Shown: piece after piece, positions 44,615-52,083 of the stretch
How the letters are laid out: every line of letters starts with the position of its first letter
Position numbering within the stretch: the stretch's first letter is position 1
Assembly: GCA_963668545.1 (NCBI GenBank)
Contig: OY764868.1
Location: 2,914,001-2,978,000, forward strand
DNA length: 64,000 nucleotides
Origin: G963662265 sp963668545
GTDB taxonomy: Bacteria > Spirochaetota > Spirochaetia > CADAEX01
Direction: 5' to 3'
The notes under the pieces: model-generated
The model's database searches: none
What the model was told of the DNA's origin: nothing
The model's input: only the letters and a program-made list of their open reading frames with translations
Program-made: the position numbers and the translations under genes

Positions 44615-44649
44615 TGTTAATTATTTAACATTTTGTTAATTTTATAACA
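44615..44649. promoter_or_regulatory. tandem DeoR-type operators
   Basis: Two 16-base palindromes, TGTTAA-TTAT-TTAACA (44615-44630) and TGTTA-ATTTTA-TAACA (44634-44649), are spaced 19 bases centre to centre. ATTAACA half-sites recur at 44684 and 44716. They fill the gap between the aldolase operon and the divergent DeoR gene. Confidence 0.65.
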
Positions 44650-44772
44650 GCTTAATTCACAAGTCAAGCTTTTTATTTATCATATTAACATCCTGTATTG
44701 TCATTTAGTTGTTTTATTAACAATATTTGTAATATTTTTATCAAAATGCTTCTATTTTTCAACTTTTAATTC

Positions 44773-44778
44773 TATAAT
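44773..44778 (+). promoter_or_regulatory. -10 element placed for a leaderless deoR mRNA
   Basis: TATAAT ends six bases before the ATG at 44785 with no ribosome binding site between them. Confidence 0.5.
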
Positions 44779-44784
44779 ATCCAT

Positions 44785-45549
44785 ATGGGCAGTTCACAGC
44801 GACATGACAATATCATGAATTATTTACAGAACAACCACTCGGCAACAATTCTTGAACTGGCTGAGTATTTTTCAGTATCACACATGACAATCAGAAGGGA
44901 TCTCAACATTCTCTCAGATAAGGAACCTATAAAGATAATTCACGGAGGTGTTATCTATCAGGAAAATTCCCAGTCTGAACACTATTCAATGGCAAATGCG
45001 CGTTCTCATATGATTGAGGAAAAAAGACGTATAGCTGTTAAAGCGGCAAGCCTTGTTGAACCTGATGATATAATTATTCTGGATGCCGGCTCAACAAGTG
45101 AATTAATTGCCGATAATCTTCCCACTGAGCATTCCCTTACTGTAATATGTTATTCTCTGAATATTGCAACCATAGTAAGCAAGAGGCCCAATTGTACGCT
45201 TATCCTTGCCGGCGGCATTTATCATGAAAGTTCAATGATATTCGAGAGTCAGGAAGGTCTAAACCTGATCAAAAGAAACAGGGCAAAAAAGGCTTTTGTA
45301 ACAGCAAGCGGCATAAGTACAAAGCTTGGAATAACATGTTCAAATTTTTTTGAAAGCACAACAAAACAGATTATACTGGAATCATGCCTCACAGGTATTC
45401 TGGTCGCAGATTCCTCAAAATTCGGCGAAATTCAGACAGGCCATTTCTCGGATCTTGAAAATTTCGATATAATTATCACAGATACAGGTCTTCCTGAAGA
45501 GTTTAAGGAAGAAATAACAAGACTGGGGAAAAAGCTGTTTCTGGAATAA
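44785..45549 (+). CDS. DeoR-family transcriptional repressor
   Basis: A 254-residue sugar-phosphate-responsive regulator. The N-terminal HTH reads ATILELAEYFSVSHMTIRRDLNIL, and the DeoRC sensor domain has IIILDAGSTSELIADNL, LAGGIYHESSMIF and the ESCLTGILVADSSKFG segment. It most likely represses the divergent deoxysugar operon and itself, binding the TGTTAA palindromes, and is released by a phosphorylated sugar intermediate. Confidence 0.92.
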   Translation: MGSSQRHDNIMNYLQNNHSATILELAEYFSVSHMTIRRDLNILSDKEPIKIIHGGVIYQENSQSEHYSMANARSHMIEEKRRIAVKAASLVEPDDIIILDAGSTSELIADNLPTEHSLTVICYSLNIATIVSKRPNCTLILAGGIYHESSMIFESQEGLNLIKRNRAKKAFVTASGISTKLGITCSNFFESTTKQIILESCLTGILVADSSKFGEIQTGHFSDLENFDIIITDTGLPEEFKEEITRLGKKLFLE

Positions 45550-45555
45550 TAAATC

Positions 45556-47574
45556 TTATTTCATAAAGAGAGATGTCTTTATTTTCTTTACAAGGCTTGC
45601 CTTGCCTATCCTGATGCTGACCCTTTCCTCGTCAGGTAGAATAATCCCTTCAAGAACTACATCTTTATCAGACTTGTCAAGGAATTCAGGCTTTACAAGG
45701 CTTGTAACAAGTTCATCATTTTTTCTTTCAACTATTTCAAGAAGATATCCCCTGCTTTCAATAGCCTGTTCTGCCAGCCTTATCTTTCCGCTGTAATCAA
45801 GTCCCTTTGCCTCATTTTTCTCATAACGGGCTGAACCTTCAGTAATCTGCTGCGGAAAAAGCAATATCTTGCGCTCTATTCTTTCAGTGATGTTTTTTAT
45901 CTGCTCTTCTGTAAAACTGAGACTCTTAATCCTTTCCATGAAGCTGTCCACATCTGTTTCACAGCTGTCCGGAAAGCTCCTTTCGCAGAAATCAGGTTTT
46001 GCCAGTATCCTGCACTGCCTGAAATTTTCAACATCATTTTCAAAACTGTATAAATACCCAGTTTTCACACGCCCATGGTACAGCTCTCCCGCCTCAAAAG
46101 AGGGAAAGTGCTCAACACCTGACATGAAAAGGGCCTTTTTAAGCTTTTCAAGATTCTCAGGCTTTACAAGATATACCCCGTCAGCAAGTTTTTTTACAAG
46201 GTCCTCATCAAACTGCCCGGAATTATCGATGATTTTTCTTTTCTTTTCATCAACTGTCATTACAATGCCGTTGAAAAGCTCGATACTCCTGAATTCCTTT
46301 TCCCAGCTCTGAAATGAAAACATTATATTCTGGGGCACCCCGTGGCTGTTGTGATTTTTAAAAAAATCCGCAATTTCCTTTCCTGTGAATCCCGCTTCCA
46401 GCGCCCTTACAAATGTATCACGGGTAAGACTGAGGCTTATGACATCTGAATATCTCTGGACATCAGCGAGAAGTGAAAGAATTATTCCGCTGCTGAAAGG
46501 TATTGAAGGATCTGTAATTACATCAAAATTCGGCTGCAGAATAACAGAAGCCTCATCCCTGCAGCTGTTTTCATACAGGAGGACATTTTCAGGATAAAAT
46601 GTACCAGCCTCCTCTCTTATAATTCCCAGTATTTCAAGGGTACTGATAATCATATCAGAGAATTCCCCGTCCCATTCAATGCTTATCCTGTTTTTAAGGG
46701 CAACCATCCTGATAATCATCCCGAGTGAACCGGCTGAAAATCCCATTCCCCAGCTGACAACAGTCTCTGCCACAGAAAGAAGAAATGGACCGTACAGTGT
46801 ATAATTCTCAGAGACAGCAGCCCCCAGAAAGATCGCAATCCTCTCCCTTACAGAGATTTTTCCAAGCTCAATCCACCTGCTGATATCAGGCTCCAGAAAA
46901 TCCCCCCTGTTGACTGCCAGCTTCAGCCTCCTGATAATTGATCTCATAAGCTCGATTTTCGCATCTGTATTTCCGGTAAGCTTGTCAGGGAATATATCTG
47001 CAAGCTCTTCAATCACCTTCTTCCTCAGGCTGCCGTCAATCTTGAGAATCGAGCCCTGCCTCAGAAGGAATGAAAAAACTGCAAAGAGAACAGAATCATT
47101 AAGCCAGATCAGTTCAGGAGCAGTTTCCCTGCCGGCCCTGTTCTCGCAGCTTGTAAGGACAAGTTCGGGGTTGATTACTTTTTCCCTGAACAGTGAAAGA
47201 AACAGCGGTGAGAGATTCAGCCGGCTCTCCCACTCAACCTCTTCACAGAAGATCAGCATCCTCTCCTCAAGGTTCAGAAGCCTGAGATAAAAGTCATAGT
47301 AACTCTTTTTGTCCCTGAACAGTGAATAAAGCTCCTTTGCTGTAGGGGCCTCAAGAATGCTTATCAGTGTGATAATTTCCGCATCAGAGCTGTCAATAAG
47401 AGAGAGTATCTTTTCTGCCGTTAAATCGTTCAGCAGGAATGAAGTAAGTCTGTCAACCAGGTCATGCTTGTTGAATGGTGTCTTTACATCTCCGAGATAG
47501 TTTCTCATTACATCAAAAAACACCTGCTCGGGAAGAGAAAATATATACTTTTTCCAGTTTTCAATTGTATTCAT
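45556..47574 (-). CDS. XPB_N/Helicase_C_3-like domain protein lacking a helicase motor
   Basis: A 672-residue soluble protein. The middle part (VILQPNFDVITDPSIPFSSG ... LTRDTFVRALEAGFTGKEIADFFKNHNSHGVPQNI) matches the pattern of the helicase-associated XPB/Ssl2 N-terminal-like domain (Helicase_C_3). Helical, winged-helix-like segments precede it. The last ~85 residues (IRLAEQAIESRGYLLEIVER ... SVRIGKASLVKKI) resemble a WYL-like beta domain. No Walker motifs or DEAD box exist, so this is not a helicase by itself. It lies six bases after the acyltransferase gene. A DNA-binding or DNA-repair partner role is inference. Confidence 0.6.
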   Translation of the reverse strand: MNTIENWKKYIFSLPEQVFFDVMRNYLGDVKTPFNKHDLVDRLTSFLLNDLTAEKILSLIDSSDAEIITLISILEAPTAKELYSLFRDKKSYYDFYLRLLNLEERMLIFCEEVEWESRLNLSPLFLSLFREKVINPELVLTSCENRAGRETAPELIWLNDSVLFAVFSFLLRQGSILKIDGSLRKKVIEELADIFPDKLTGNTDAKIELMRSIIRRLKLAVNRGDFLEPDISRWIELGKISVRERIAIFLGAAVSENYTLYGPFLLSVAETVVSWGMGFSAGSLGMIIRMVALKNRISIEWDGEFSDMIISTLEILGIIREEAGTFYPENVLLYENSCRDEASVILQPNFDVITDPSIPFSSGIILSLLADVQRYSDVISLSLTRDTFVRALEAGFTGKEIADFFKNHNSHGVPQNIMFSFQSWEKEFRSIELFNGIVMTVDEKKRKIIDNSGQFDEDLVKKLADGVYLVKPENLEKLKKALFMSGVEHFPSFEAGELYHGRVKTGYLYSFENDVENFRQCRILAKPDFCERSFPDSCETDVDSFMERIKSLSFTEEQIKNITERIERKILLFPQQITEGSARYEKNEAKGLDYSGKIRLAEQAIESRGYLLEIVERKNDELVTSLVKPEFLDKSDKDVVLEGIILPDEERVSIRIGKASLVKKIKTSLFMK

Positions 47575-47580
47575 CTATTA

Positions 47581-48378
47581 CTATCTGTTCCACTTATCAA
47601 TTCGGGACTGTATGAAATCAATAACAGCTCTGTGTTCTTTTTTACCGGCCCCTTCTATTTCAACAGCTTCTCCGAATTCAAAGTGTACTGTCCTTTCAGG
47701 ATATATATGGCCGAATGTGCTCACCAGTTTGCCGTTTTCCCAGAAATCTGTCTTTATTGCGCATGGCACAACTTTTACCCCCCCCCTCTTTGCAAGCTTG
47801 ATACCGAGGGAATTGAAATTTTCAGGTTTGAAAACAGGGTCTCTTGTAGCCTGGGGAAAAAGGATAACACTTACCCCTTTTCCAAGAAGCTCTGTTCCCT
47901 CTTTCATAACAACATCAAGGTCTTTTCTGGGGTCTTTCCTGTCCACCGCTATCGGGTTAAGCGACCTCATAACAGGGCCGAACACAGGATCGGTGACAAG
48001 GCTTCTCTTAACAACAAAGGAGCATTCCTTCACGCTTCCCACGATTGAAGGGAAAACAAAGGTTTCAAGGGTGCTCATATGATTGGATACTATTACAACA
48101 GGGCCTTCAGCCTCCTTGAGATGATCAAGTCCCTTTATTTCAATTACAGCACCTGTTTTTTCTATGCATTTGAATGTATCTATACTTGCCCTGAAAACAA
48201 CATCAAAGCCTGGTTTCCCATTTAAAACTTCTTTTCTGGCATTCAGAACTATACCTGTTATTTTCATGTAATATTTTACAGCCTTGAAAAACGGCAGCCT
48301 TCCCGGTTTGTAGCTGTAAAGCCCCTCTTCTGATTTATAACTGCCGTTTTTAAAAATCTGCATATCCCTGTTTTCCAT
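47581..48378 (-). CDS. PlsC-like acyltransferase with variant motifs
   Basis: A 265-residue LPLAT-family protein. The region normally holding H-x4-D reads VVSNHMSTLETFVF, so the acid is Glu, and the FPEGTR motif reads FPQATRDPVF. The later VVPCAIKT segment is normal. The family moves acyl groups to lysophosphatidic acid or related lipids. The changes suggest another acceptor or weaker activity. No strong membrane helix is apparent beyond a short N-terminal hydrophobic stretch. AGGAAAG precedes the ATG at 48378. It is probably co-transcribed with the XPB_N-like gene. Confidence 0.78.
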   Translation of the reverse strand: MENRDMQIFKNGSYKSEEGLYSYKPGRLPFFKAVKYYMKITGIVLNARKEVLNGKPGFDVVFRASIDTFKCIEKTGAVIEIKGLDHLKEAEGPVVIVSNHMSTLETFVFPSIVGSVKECSFVVKRSLVTDPVFGPVMRSLNPIAVDRKDPRKDLDVVMKEGTELLGKGVSVILFPQATRDPVFKPENFNSLGIKLAKRGGVKVVPCAIKTDFWENGKLVSTFGHIYPERTVHFEFGEAVEIEGAGKKEHRAVIDFIQSRIDKWNR

Positions 48379-48517
48379 AAAAACTTTCCTGTTTTTTATA
48401 TAAAATTTAATAGGGGAAATTATATTCCAAATAATCTTTTTTTTCCACCCTGAGAAGTGTGAGAAAAAAATAATACAGTATATTTATATTTTCCGCTGAT
48501 TATCATACAATAGGAAT

Positions 48518-48970
48518 ATGGCAGTATATACATCAAGAAAAGAATACAGCACAAAGGCCCATATGGGGATGATTGATATTACATCTGATTTCCGGGAAGC
48601 CCTTGATGCGGCTTATAAAGAGAAGGGGATAAGAGACGGTATAATTACCGGTTTTACAACAGGGGGTGTAGCGGGGCTCACAACCCTGGAGTTTGAACCC
48701 GGTCTTGTCTTCCATGACCTTAAAGAGGCCCTTGATATATTCTCCCCCTACAGGGATGAGACAGGAACTGTCATACATTATCATCACCACGACACCTGGC
48801 ATGATGACAACGGGTCAAGCCACATAAAGGCAGCTCTTCTCTCCCCTTTCATAACAGTACCGTTTACAGACGGGAAGCTCGAGATCGGGCCCTGGCAGAA
48901 CCTGACCCTTATCGAGTGCGATACAAGGAACAGGCAGAGGGAAGTGGTTTTCAAGGTTATAGGGGAATAA
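48518..48970 (+). CDS. yjbQ: YjbQ/UPF0047-family protein
   Basis: A 150-residue single-domain protein of the UPF0047 family, some members of which have weak thiamine-phosphate synthase activity. Seen: GIITGFTTGGVAGLTTLEFEPG, the histidine-rich IHYHHHDTWHDDNGSSHIKAALL metal-site region, and LIECDTRNRQREVVFKVIGE at the end. TACAAT ends six bases before the ATG, and AGGA overlaps that spacer, so it may be leaderless or short-leadered. Its TAA overlaps the mntP ATG (TAATG). Confidence 0.9.
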   Translation: MAVYTSRKEYSTKAHMGMIDITSDFREALDAAYKEKGIRDGIITGFTTGGVAGLTTLEFEPGLVFHDLKEALDIFSPYRDETGTVIHYHHHDTWHDDNGSSHIKAALLSPFITVPFTDGKLEIGPWQNLTLIECDTRNRQREVVFKVIGE

Positions 48971-49542
48971 TGGACCTTATCAATATTATTGCAATAGCTG
49001 TGGCTCTTTCAATGGATGCACTTGCAGTCTCTGTAGTAAACGGGTTTATCATAAAAAACCTCAGGTATACCCATGCACTGAGGATTGCATTCTTCTTCGG
49101 CCTTTTCCAGGCGGTGATGCCTCTTCTGGGATGGGCTGCCGGGTTCTGCTTCAGGGGATATATTGAATCCTTTGACCACTGGATAGCATTTTCACTTCTT
49201 GCCTTTATTGGGGGCAAGATGATCTATGAATCAACTATTGTAAAAAAGGATGTCTGTGAAACAGGGGAAAACAGGAAATCATGCCTTGATTTTACAACCC
49301 TTATCATGCTTTCGGTTGCAACCAGTATAGATGCCCTTGCTGTCGGAATAAGCTTTTCAGTGCTCCATATTAACATAATCCAGCCTGTCATCATTATAGG
49401 GGCTGTCACCTTTGTTATCTGCCTTGCAGGTGTATATATAGGGGACAGGGTCGGCCACTTTTTCGAGGACAAGCTTGAGATTGCAGGTGGAGTCATCCTC
49501 ATTATCATGGGATTGAGGATACTTTTCACCCACATGCACTAG
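48970..49542 (+). CDS. mntP: putative manganese efflux pump
   Basis: A 190-residue membrane protein with six helices and the twofold repeat of MntP: AIAVALSMDALAVSVVNGF near the N-terminus and SVATSIDALAVGISFSV in the second half, each with the metal-binding aspartate in the (S/T)-(M/I)-D-A motif. It exports Mn2+. The ATG at 48970 gives the family's normal start and overlaps the yjbQ stop, with AGGGGA just upstream. No yybP-ykoY type leader was seen. Confidence 0.92.
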   Translation: MDLINIIAIAVALSMDALAVSVVNGFIIKNLRYTHALRIAFFFGLFQAVMPLLGWAAGFCFRGYIESFDHWIAFSLLAFIGGKMIYESTIVKKDVCETGENRKSCLDFTTLIMLSVATSIDALAVGISFSVLHINIIQPVIIIGAVTFVICLAGVYIGDRVGHFFEDKLEIAGGVILIIMGLRILFTHMH

Positions 49543-49690
49543 CATAAGGCAATAACTTCAGCATTTTTTTTATAATCATCCCTTTTCAGCCTCTTCAAAA
49601 ACAGGAATTTTGGGGGTAAAATATTTACAGCATATTACTGATCTGAACCATTTAACACTGAAACATTATGCAAAGTCAGGGAGATTTACC

Positions 49691-50080
49691 ATGAATATAA
49701 TGTTTTCAAAAAAGGCAGCCGGGATTACCTTAATATCATCTTTGATATTCCTGATGAATTTTCACCTTCTCGTTGCAGCGAAAATCCTTCCGGGGGATAT
49801 TGTCTGGGGAGGCACCATGGATGGAAATGATGTTATCAAATATGAAATAATAGCTTTACTGATAACAGGACTGCTGCTGTTTTTCGCAGCTGCCAAAGCA
49901 GGGTATATAGCCAGCAGCATCCTGAAAAAAACGGCAGACATATTTATATGGGTAATGGTTGCTTATTTCGCCTTCATGATATTTGCAAACCTTTCTGCAA
50001 GGACTCTGACCGAGAAGGTGATTTTCATACCGCTGTCTGCCGTCATGTTTGTCTCTTCGCTGAGGCTTGCCCTGAGATAA
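49691..50080 (+). CDS. small four-helix membrane protein, unrecognised
   Basis: A 129-residue protein with four predicted membrane helices: ~11-30, 51-70, 79-100 and ~110-127. The ATG at 49691 has GGGAG eight bases upstream and gives a clean N-terminus; upstream in-frame codons have no ribosome site. The topology and the short WGGTMDGNDVIKYEI loop recall small DoxX- or DUF-type membrane proteins, but I do not recognise the family. Confidence 0.6.
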   Translation: MNIMFSKKAAGITLISSLIFLMNFHLLVAAKILPGDIVWGGTMDGNDVIKYEIIALLITGLLLFFAAAKAGYIASSILKKTADIFIWVMVAYFAFMIFANLSARTLTEKVIFIPLSAVMFVSSLRLALR

Positions 50081-50153
50081 CGGTTTTCATAATTAATCAC
50101 TTTTAAGGGATAAATGATATTAAATAATTCAGCTTATGCAATTGGGAGGTTTT

Positions 50154-50294
50154 TTGGGCTTTCTGATTATGATTGCATTATTTCTTTCTGTAGCTGTTGT
50201 TTCCGCTTTTACAGGTAAACGGTCCAGGAAAAAGAGGCGTTCGACTGATTTTTACGATGGTTTTGATTCCACTTACTGGTTCAAAAGGAACTGA
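50154..50294 (+). CDS. small single-helix membrane peptide
   Basis: A 46-codon frame from a TTG with GGGAGG four bases upstream (an ATG at 50136 gives 52 codons). The product is one hydrophobic helix (GFLIMIALFLSVAVVSAF) followed by a strongly basic stretch (KRSRKKRR) and a short aromatic tail ending STYWFKRN. The composition is that of a bitopic membrane peptide with its tail in the cytoplasm. Function unknown. It lies 73 bases after the four-helix gene. Confidence 0.45.
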   Translation: MGFLIMIALFLSVAVVSAFTGKRSRKKRRSTDFYDGFDSTYWFKRN

Positions 50295-50333
50295 TCTTTC
50301 AGCTCCCTGTTATAAAGCGACTGTTTTAATATT

Positions 50334-51053
50334 TTATGCGGATGGTTCTTTTCTTAACAGCCTTATGAAATCAACCGCCAGCAGTATGAACCAGATAAAA
50401 TATAACGGTCCCCCAATCATTGTAAATATATCTTTTGCAGCAGGAATAAAGATACTTACTGTCTCGCTTGAAAGATCAAATCCATGGGCAAGTAAACCGA
50501 CAATACCAACAGATTTTGTAAATACCTGTGTTCTCAGCATTATTACGGAAAAAATCACGGCACCTGATTCAATCATTATTCCCCTGATTTTGGCAGATGC
50601 AGTTATCCACATATCGCCTGCAAGCAGTGTTTCACATGCAGAGAGCAGCTGATGCCTGTACTCCACTGATCCAGAGGCAGAATATTTGTCTGCCAGGTGC
50701 AGTATGGATAAAATGTTTATATCAGATATAAACAGTGTTATTCCTGCAAATGTCAGGAGAAAAGCAGCCTTTGCATAAAACTCATTATTGTCCTTTAATA
50801 CCCAGTATATAACAAAGAACAGGGCATAATAAAACGGCATTACCACAACAGACACAATATCAAGGCAAAGCAGGGCGATAAAACGGTTTTCCTGAATTAT
50901 GTTAAAGCATTCAATGGCTGTTTTCGGATAACCTTCTCCGACAGCTGCAAAAATTGAAATTGTAACCAGCACATAGGCAATAAACATGAAAGAGGAAATT
51001 ATTCCGATAACATAAACGCTTTTACCTGCCGTATTTAAGGAATTATCCATCAT
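50334..51053 (-). CDS. DUF4386-like membrane protein
   Basis: A 239-residue protein with about six membrane helices. Features such as YYALFFVIYWVLKDNNEFYAKAA, the ILHLADKY loop and a final GGPLYFIWFILLAVDFIRLLRK match the pattern of DUF4386 membrane proteins of unknown function. GGAG lies close before two adjacent ATG codons at 51053 and 51050. It stands alone, converging on the small peptide gene. Confidence 0.65.
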   Translation of the reverse strand: MMDNSLNTAGKSVYVIGIISSFMFIAYVLVTISIFAAVGEGYPKTAIECFNIIQENRFIALLCLDIVSVVVMPFYYALFFVIYWVLKDNNEFYAKAAFLLTFAGITLFISDINILSILHLADKYSASGSVEYRHQLLSACETLLAGDMWITASAKIRGIMIESGAVIFSVIMLRTQVFTKSVGIVGLLAHGFDLSSETVSIFIPAAKDIFTMIGGPLYFIWFILLAVDFIRLLRKEPSA

Positions 51054-51220
51054 TTTCTCCTGTCACTTTCAGATTATATTCTAATTTTAATTTCTCATTA
51101 TTTTTACAGACATCAGCAATGAATCACTGTCCCAGTCTGTTAACTGCAGGTTTTGAAGTGTCCCCGAACTTAAGGATATGTGCTTTCCCCGTACTCTGAT
51201 CGGTGTACACTCCCGGACAA

Positions 51221-51676
51221 CTAGTTCTCCTTCTGTTCAGAGAGTATTTCAAATATCCTGATCACTTCCATTACTGTTTTCGGATTTCCGTATACCACAT
51301 ACTTGGCTTTCTGTATCTCGGGGTAGTAGAAGAAATCAAACCTGGTTTTACCGCCTGTCCCGCCCCGGCTGTTAAGCATTGCCATCAGAGAGTTTGATAT
51401 TCTTGATGCTTCTTCCGAGTTCTGTTCCTCTATTTCAAACACGGCAGAGACTGTAATTCTTCCTTCCAGTGTTGAATAGTTTACAGTTTCCGGAACAGCT
51501 GCAGGGCTTGAAAGTTCCCCATGCACGTAATTTTTCAGGTCTGTTTCCGAGACCATCCATGAACGCCCTATTTTCCGGGCTTTGATTTTTCCTTCGTGTA
51601 TGAACCTTACAACTGTTTTGCTGTGAAGTTTCAGAATCCCGGTGAGTTCTGTAACTGTATATAATTTGTCTTTCAT
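51221..51676 (-). CDS. excisionase/MerR-type HTH protein with unrecognised C-terminal domain
   Basis: A 151-residue protein. The first ~50 residues are a helix-turn-helix of the excisionase type (YTVTELTGILKLHSKTVVRFI, GRSWMVSETDLKNYV). The rest (~70-150) is an alpha/beta domain with ITVSAVFEIEEQNSEEASRIS and FFYYPEIQKAKYVVYGNP, perhaps an ACT-like or other small ligand domain; I do not recognise it. The ATG at 51676 starts the HTH. Its promoter region contains 10-base phased repeats (51711-51750). No phage genes lie nearby, so a regulator is more likely than a true excisionase. Confidence 0.65.
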   Translation of the reverse strand: MKDKLYTVTELTGILKLHSKTVVRFIHEGKIKARKIGRSWMVSETDLKNYVHGELSSPAAVPETVNYSTLEGRITVSAVFEIEEQNSEEASRISNSLMAMLNSRGGTGGKTRFDFFYYPEIQKAKYVVYGNPKTVMEVIRIFEILSEQKEN

Positions 51677-51710
51677 ACTGCACAATATAGAGGAATATTA
51701 TGCAGCTGTA

Positions 51711-51750
51711 AAGAGTTTTATGTAACTTTATAGAACTTTACAGAGTTTTC
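51711..51750. repeat. four phased 10-base units upstream of the HTH gene
   Basis: Consecutive units AAGAGTTTTA, TGTAACTTTA, TAGAACTTTA and CAGAGTTTTC repeat with a 10-base period. They lie 35-75 bases upstream of the HTH start and could be iterated operators or bent DNA. Confidence 0.4.
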
Positions 51751-51840
51751 AGGCAGATATATGCCTATCTTTCAGATAGGAGCTGTAAAATAGCAGTAGA
51801 CAGATCACGTAAACAGTTGAGAAATTGCAAAACCTCCTGC

Positions 51841-51957
51841 TCTTCGATATTTGCCAATAAAAGCGGCGACTGGTCATCCGGCGGAATTACAATTGAAGCT
51901 TTGGGAGAAGGTACCTATTCCCATGACCTGGCTTATAATGTTCAGTGGAACAACTGA
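51841..51957 (+). pseudogene. C-terminal remnant of an exported-looking protein
   Basis: A 407-base gap (51677-52083) lies between the HTH and SDR genes. Besides the repeats and a promoter, it holds a plus-strand frame ending at TGA 51955-51957. Its last ~35 codons look like real protein (NKSGDWSSGGITIEALGEG, then TYSHDLAYNVQWNN) but it has no start and is preceded by non-protein-like sequence. It is probably the tail of a lost gene; the family was not recognised. Confidence 0.35.
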
Positions 51958-52047
51958 TTTTTATCAAGGTATCTGCCAGGAATGATTTATCAGTACTGAT
52001 TTTTTCATGCGTCAAATATTCTGAAGAATAAGGGTTCAGATCAGTTG

Positions 52048-52076
52048 TTGATAATATTATTAAAATAAAGTACATT
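52048..52076 (+). promoter_or_regulatory. sigma-70-type promoter ending at the SDR start
   Basis: TTGATA and TACATT are spaced by exactly 17 bases, and the -10 ends seven bases before the GTG at 52084, so the transcript would be leaderless or nearly so. Confidence 0.5.
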
Positions 52077-52083
52077 TCCGGCT

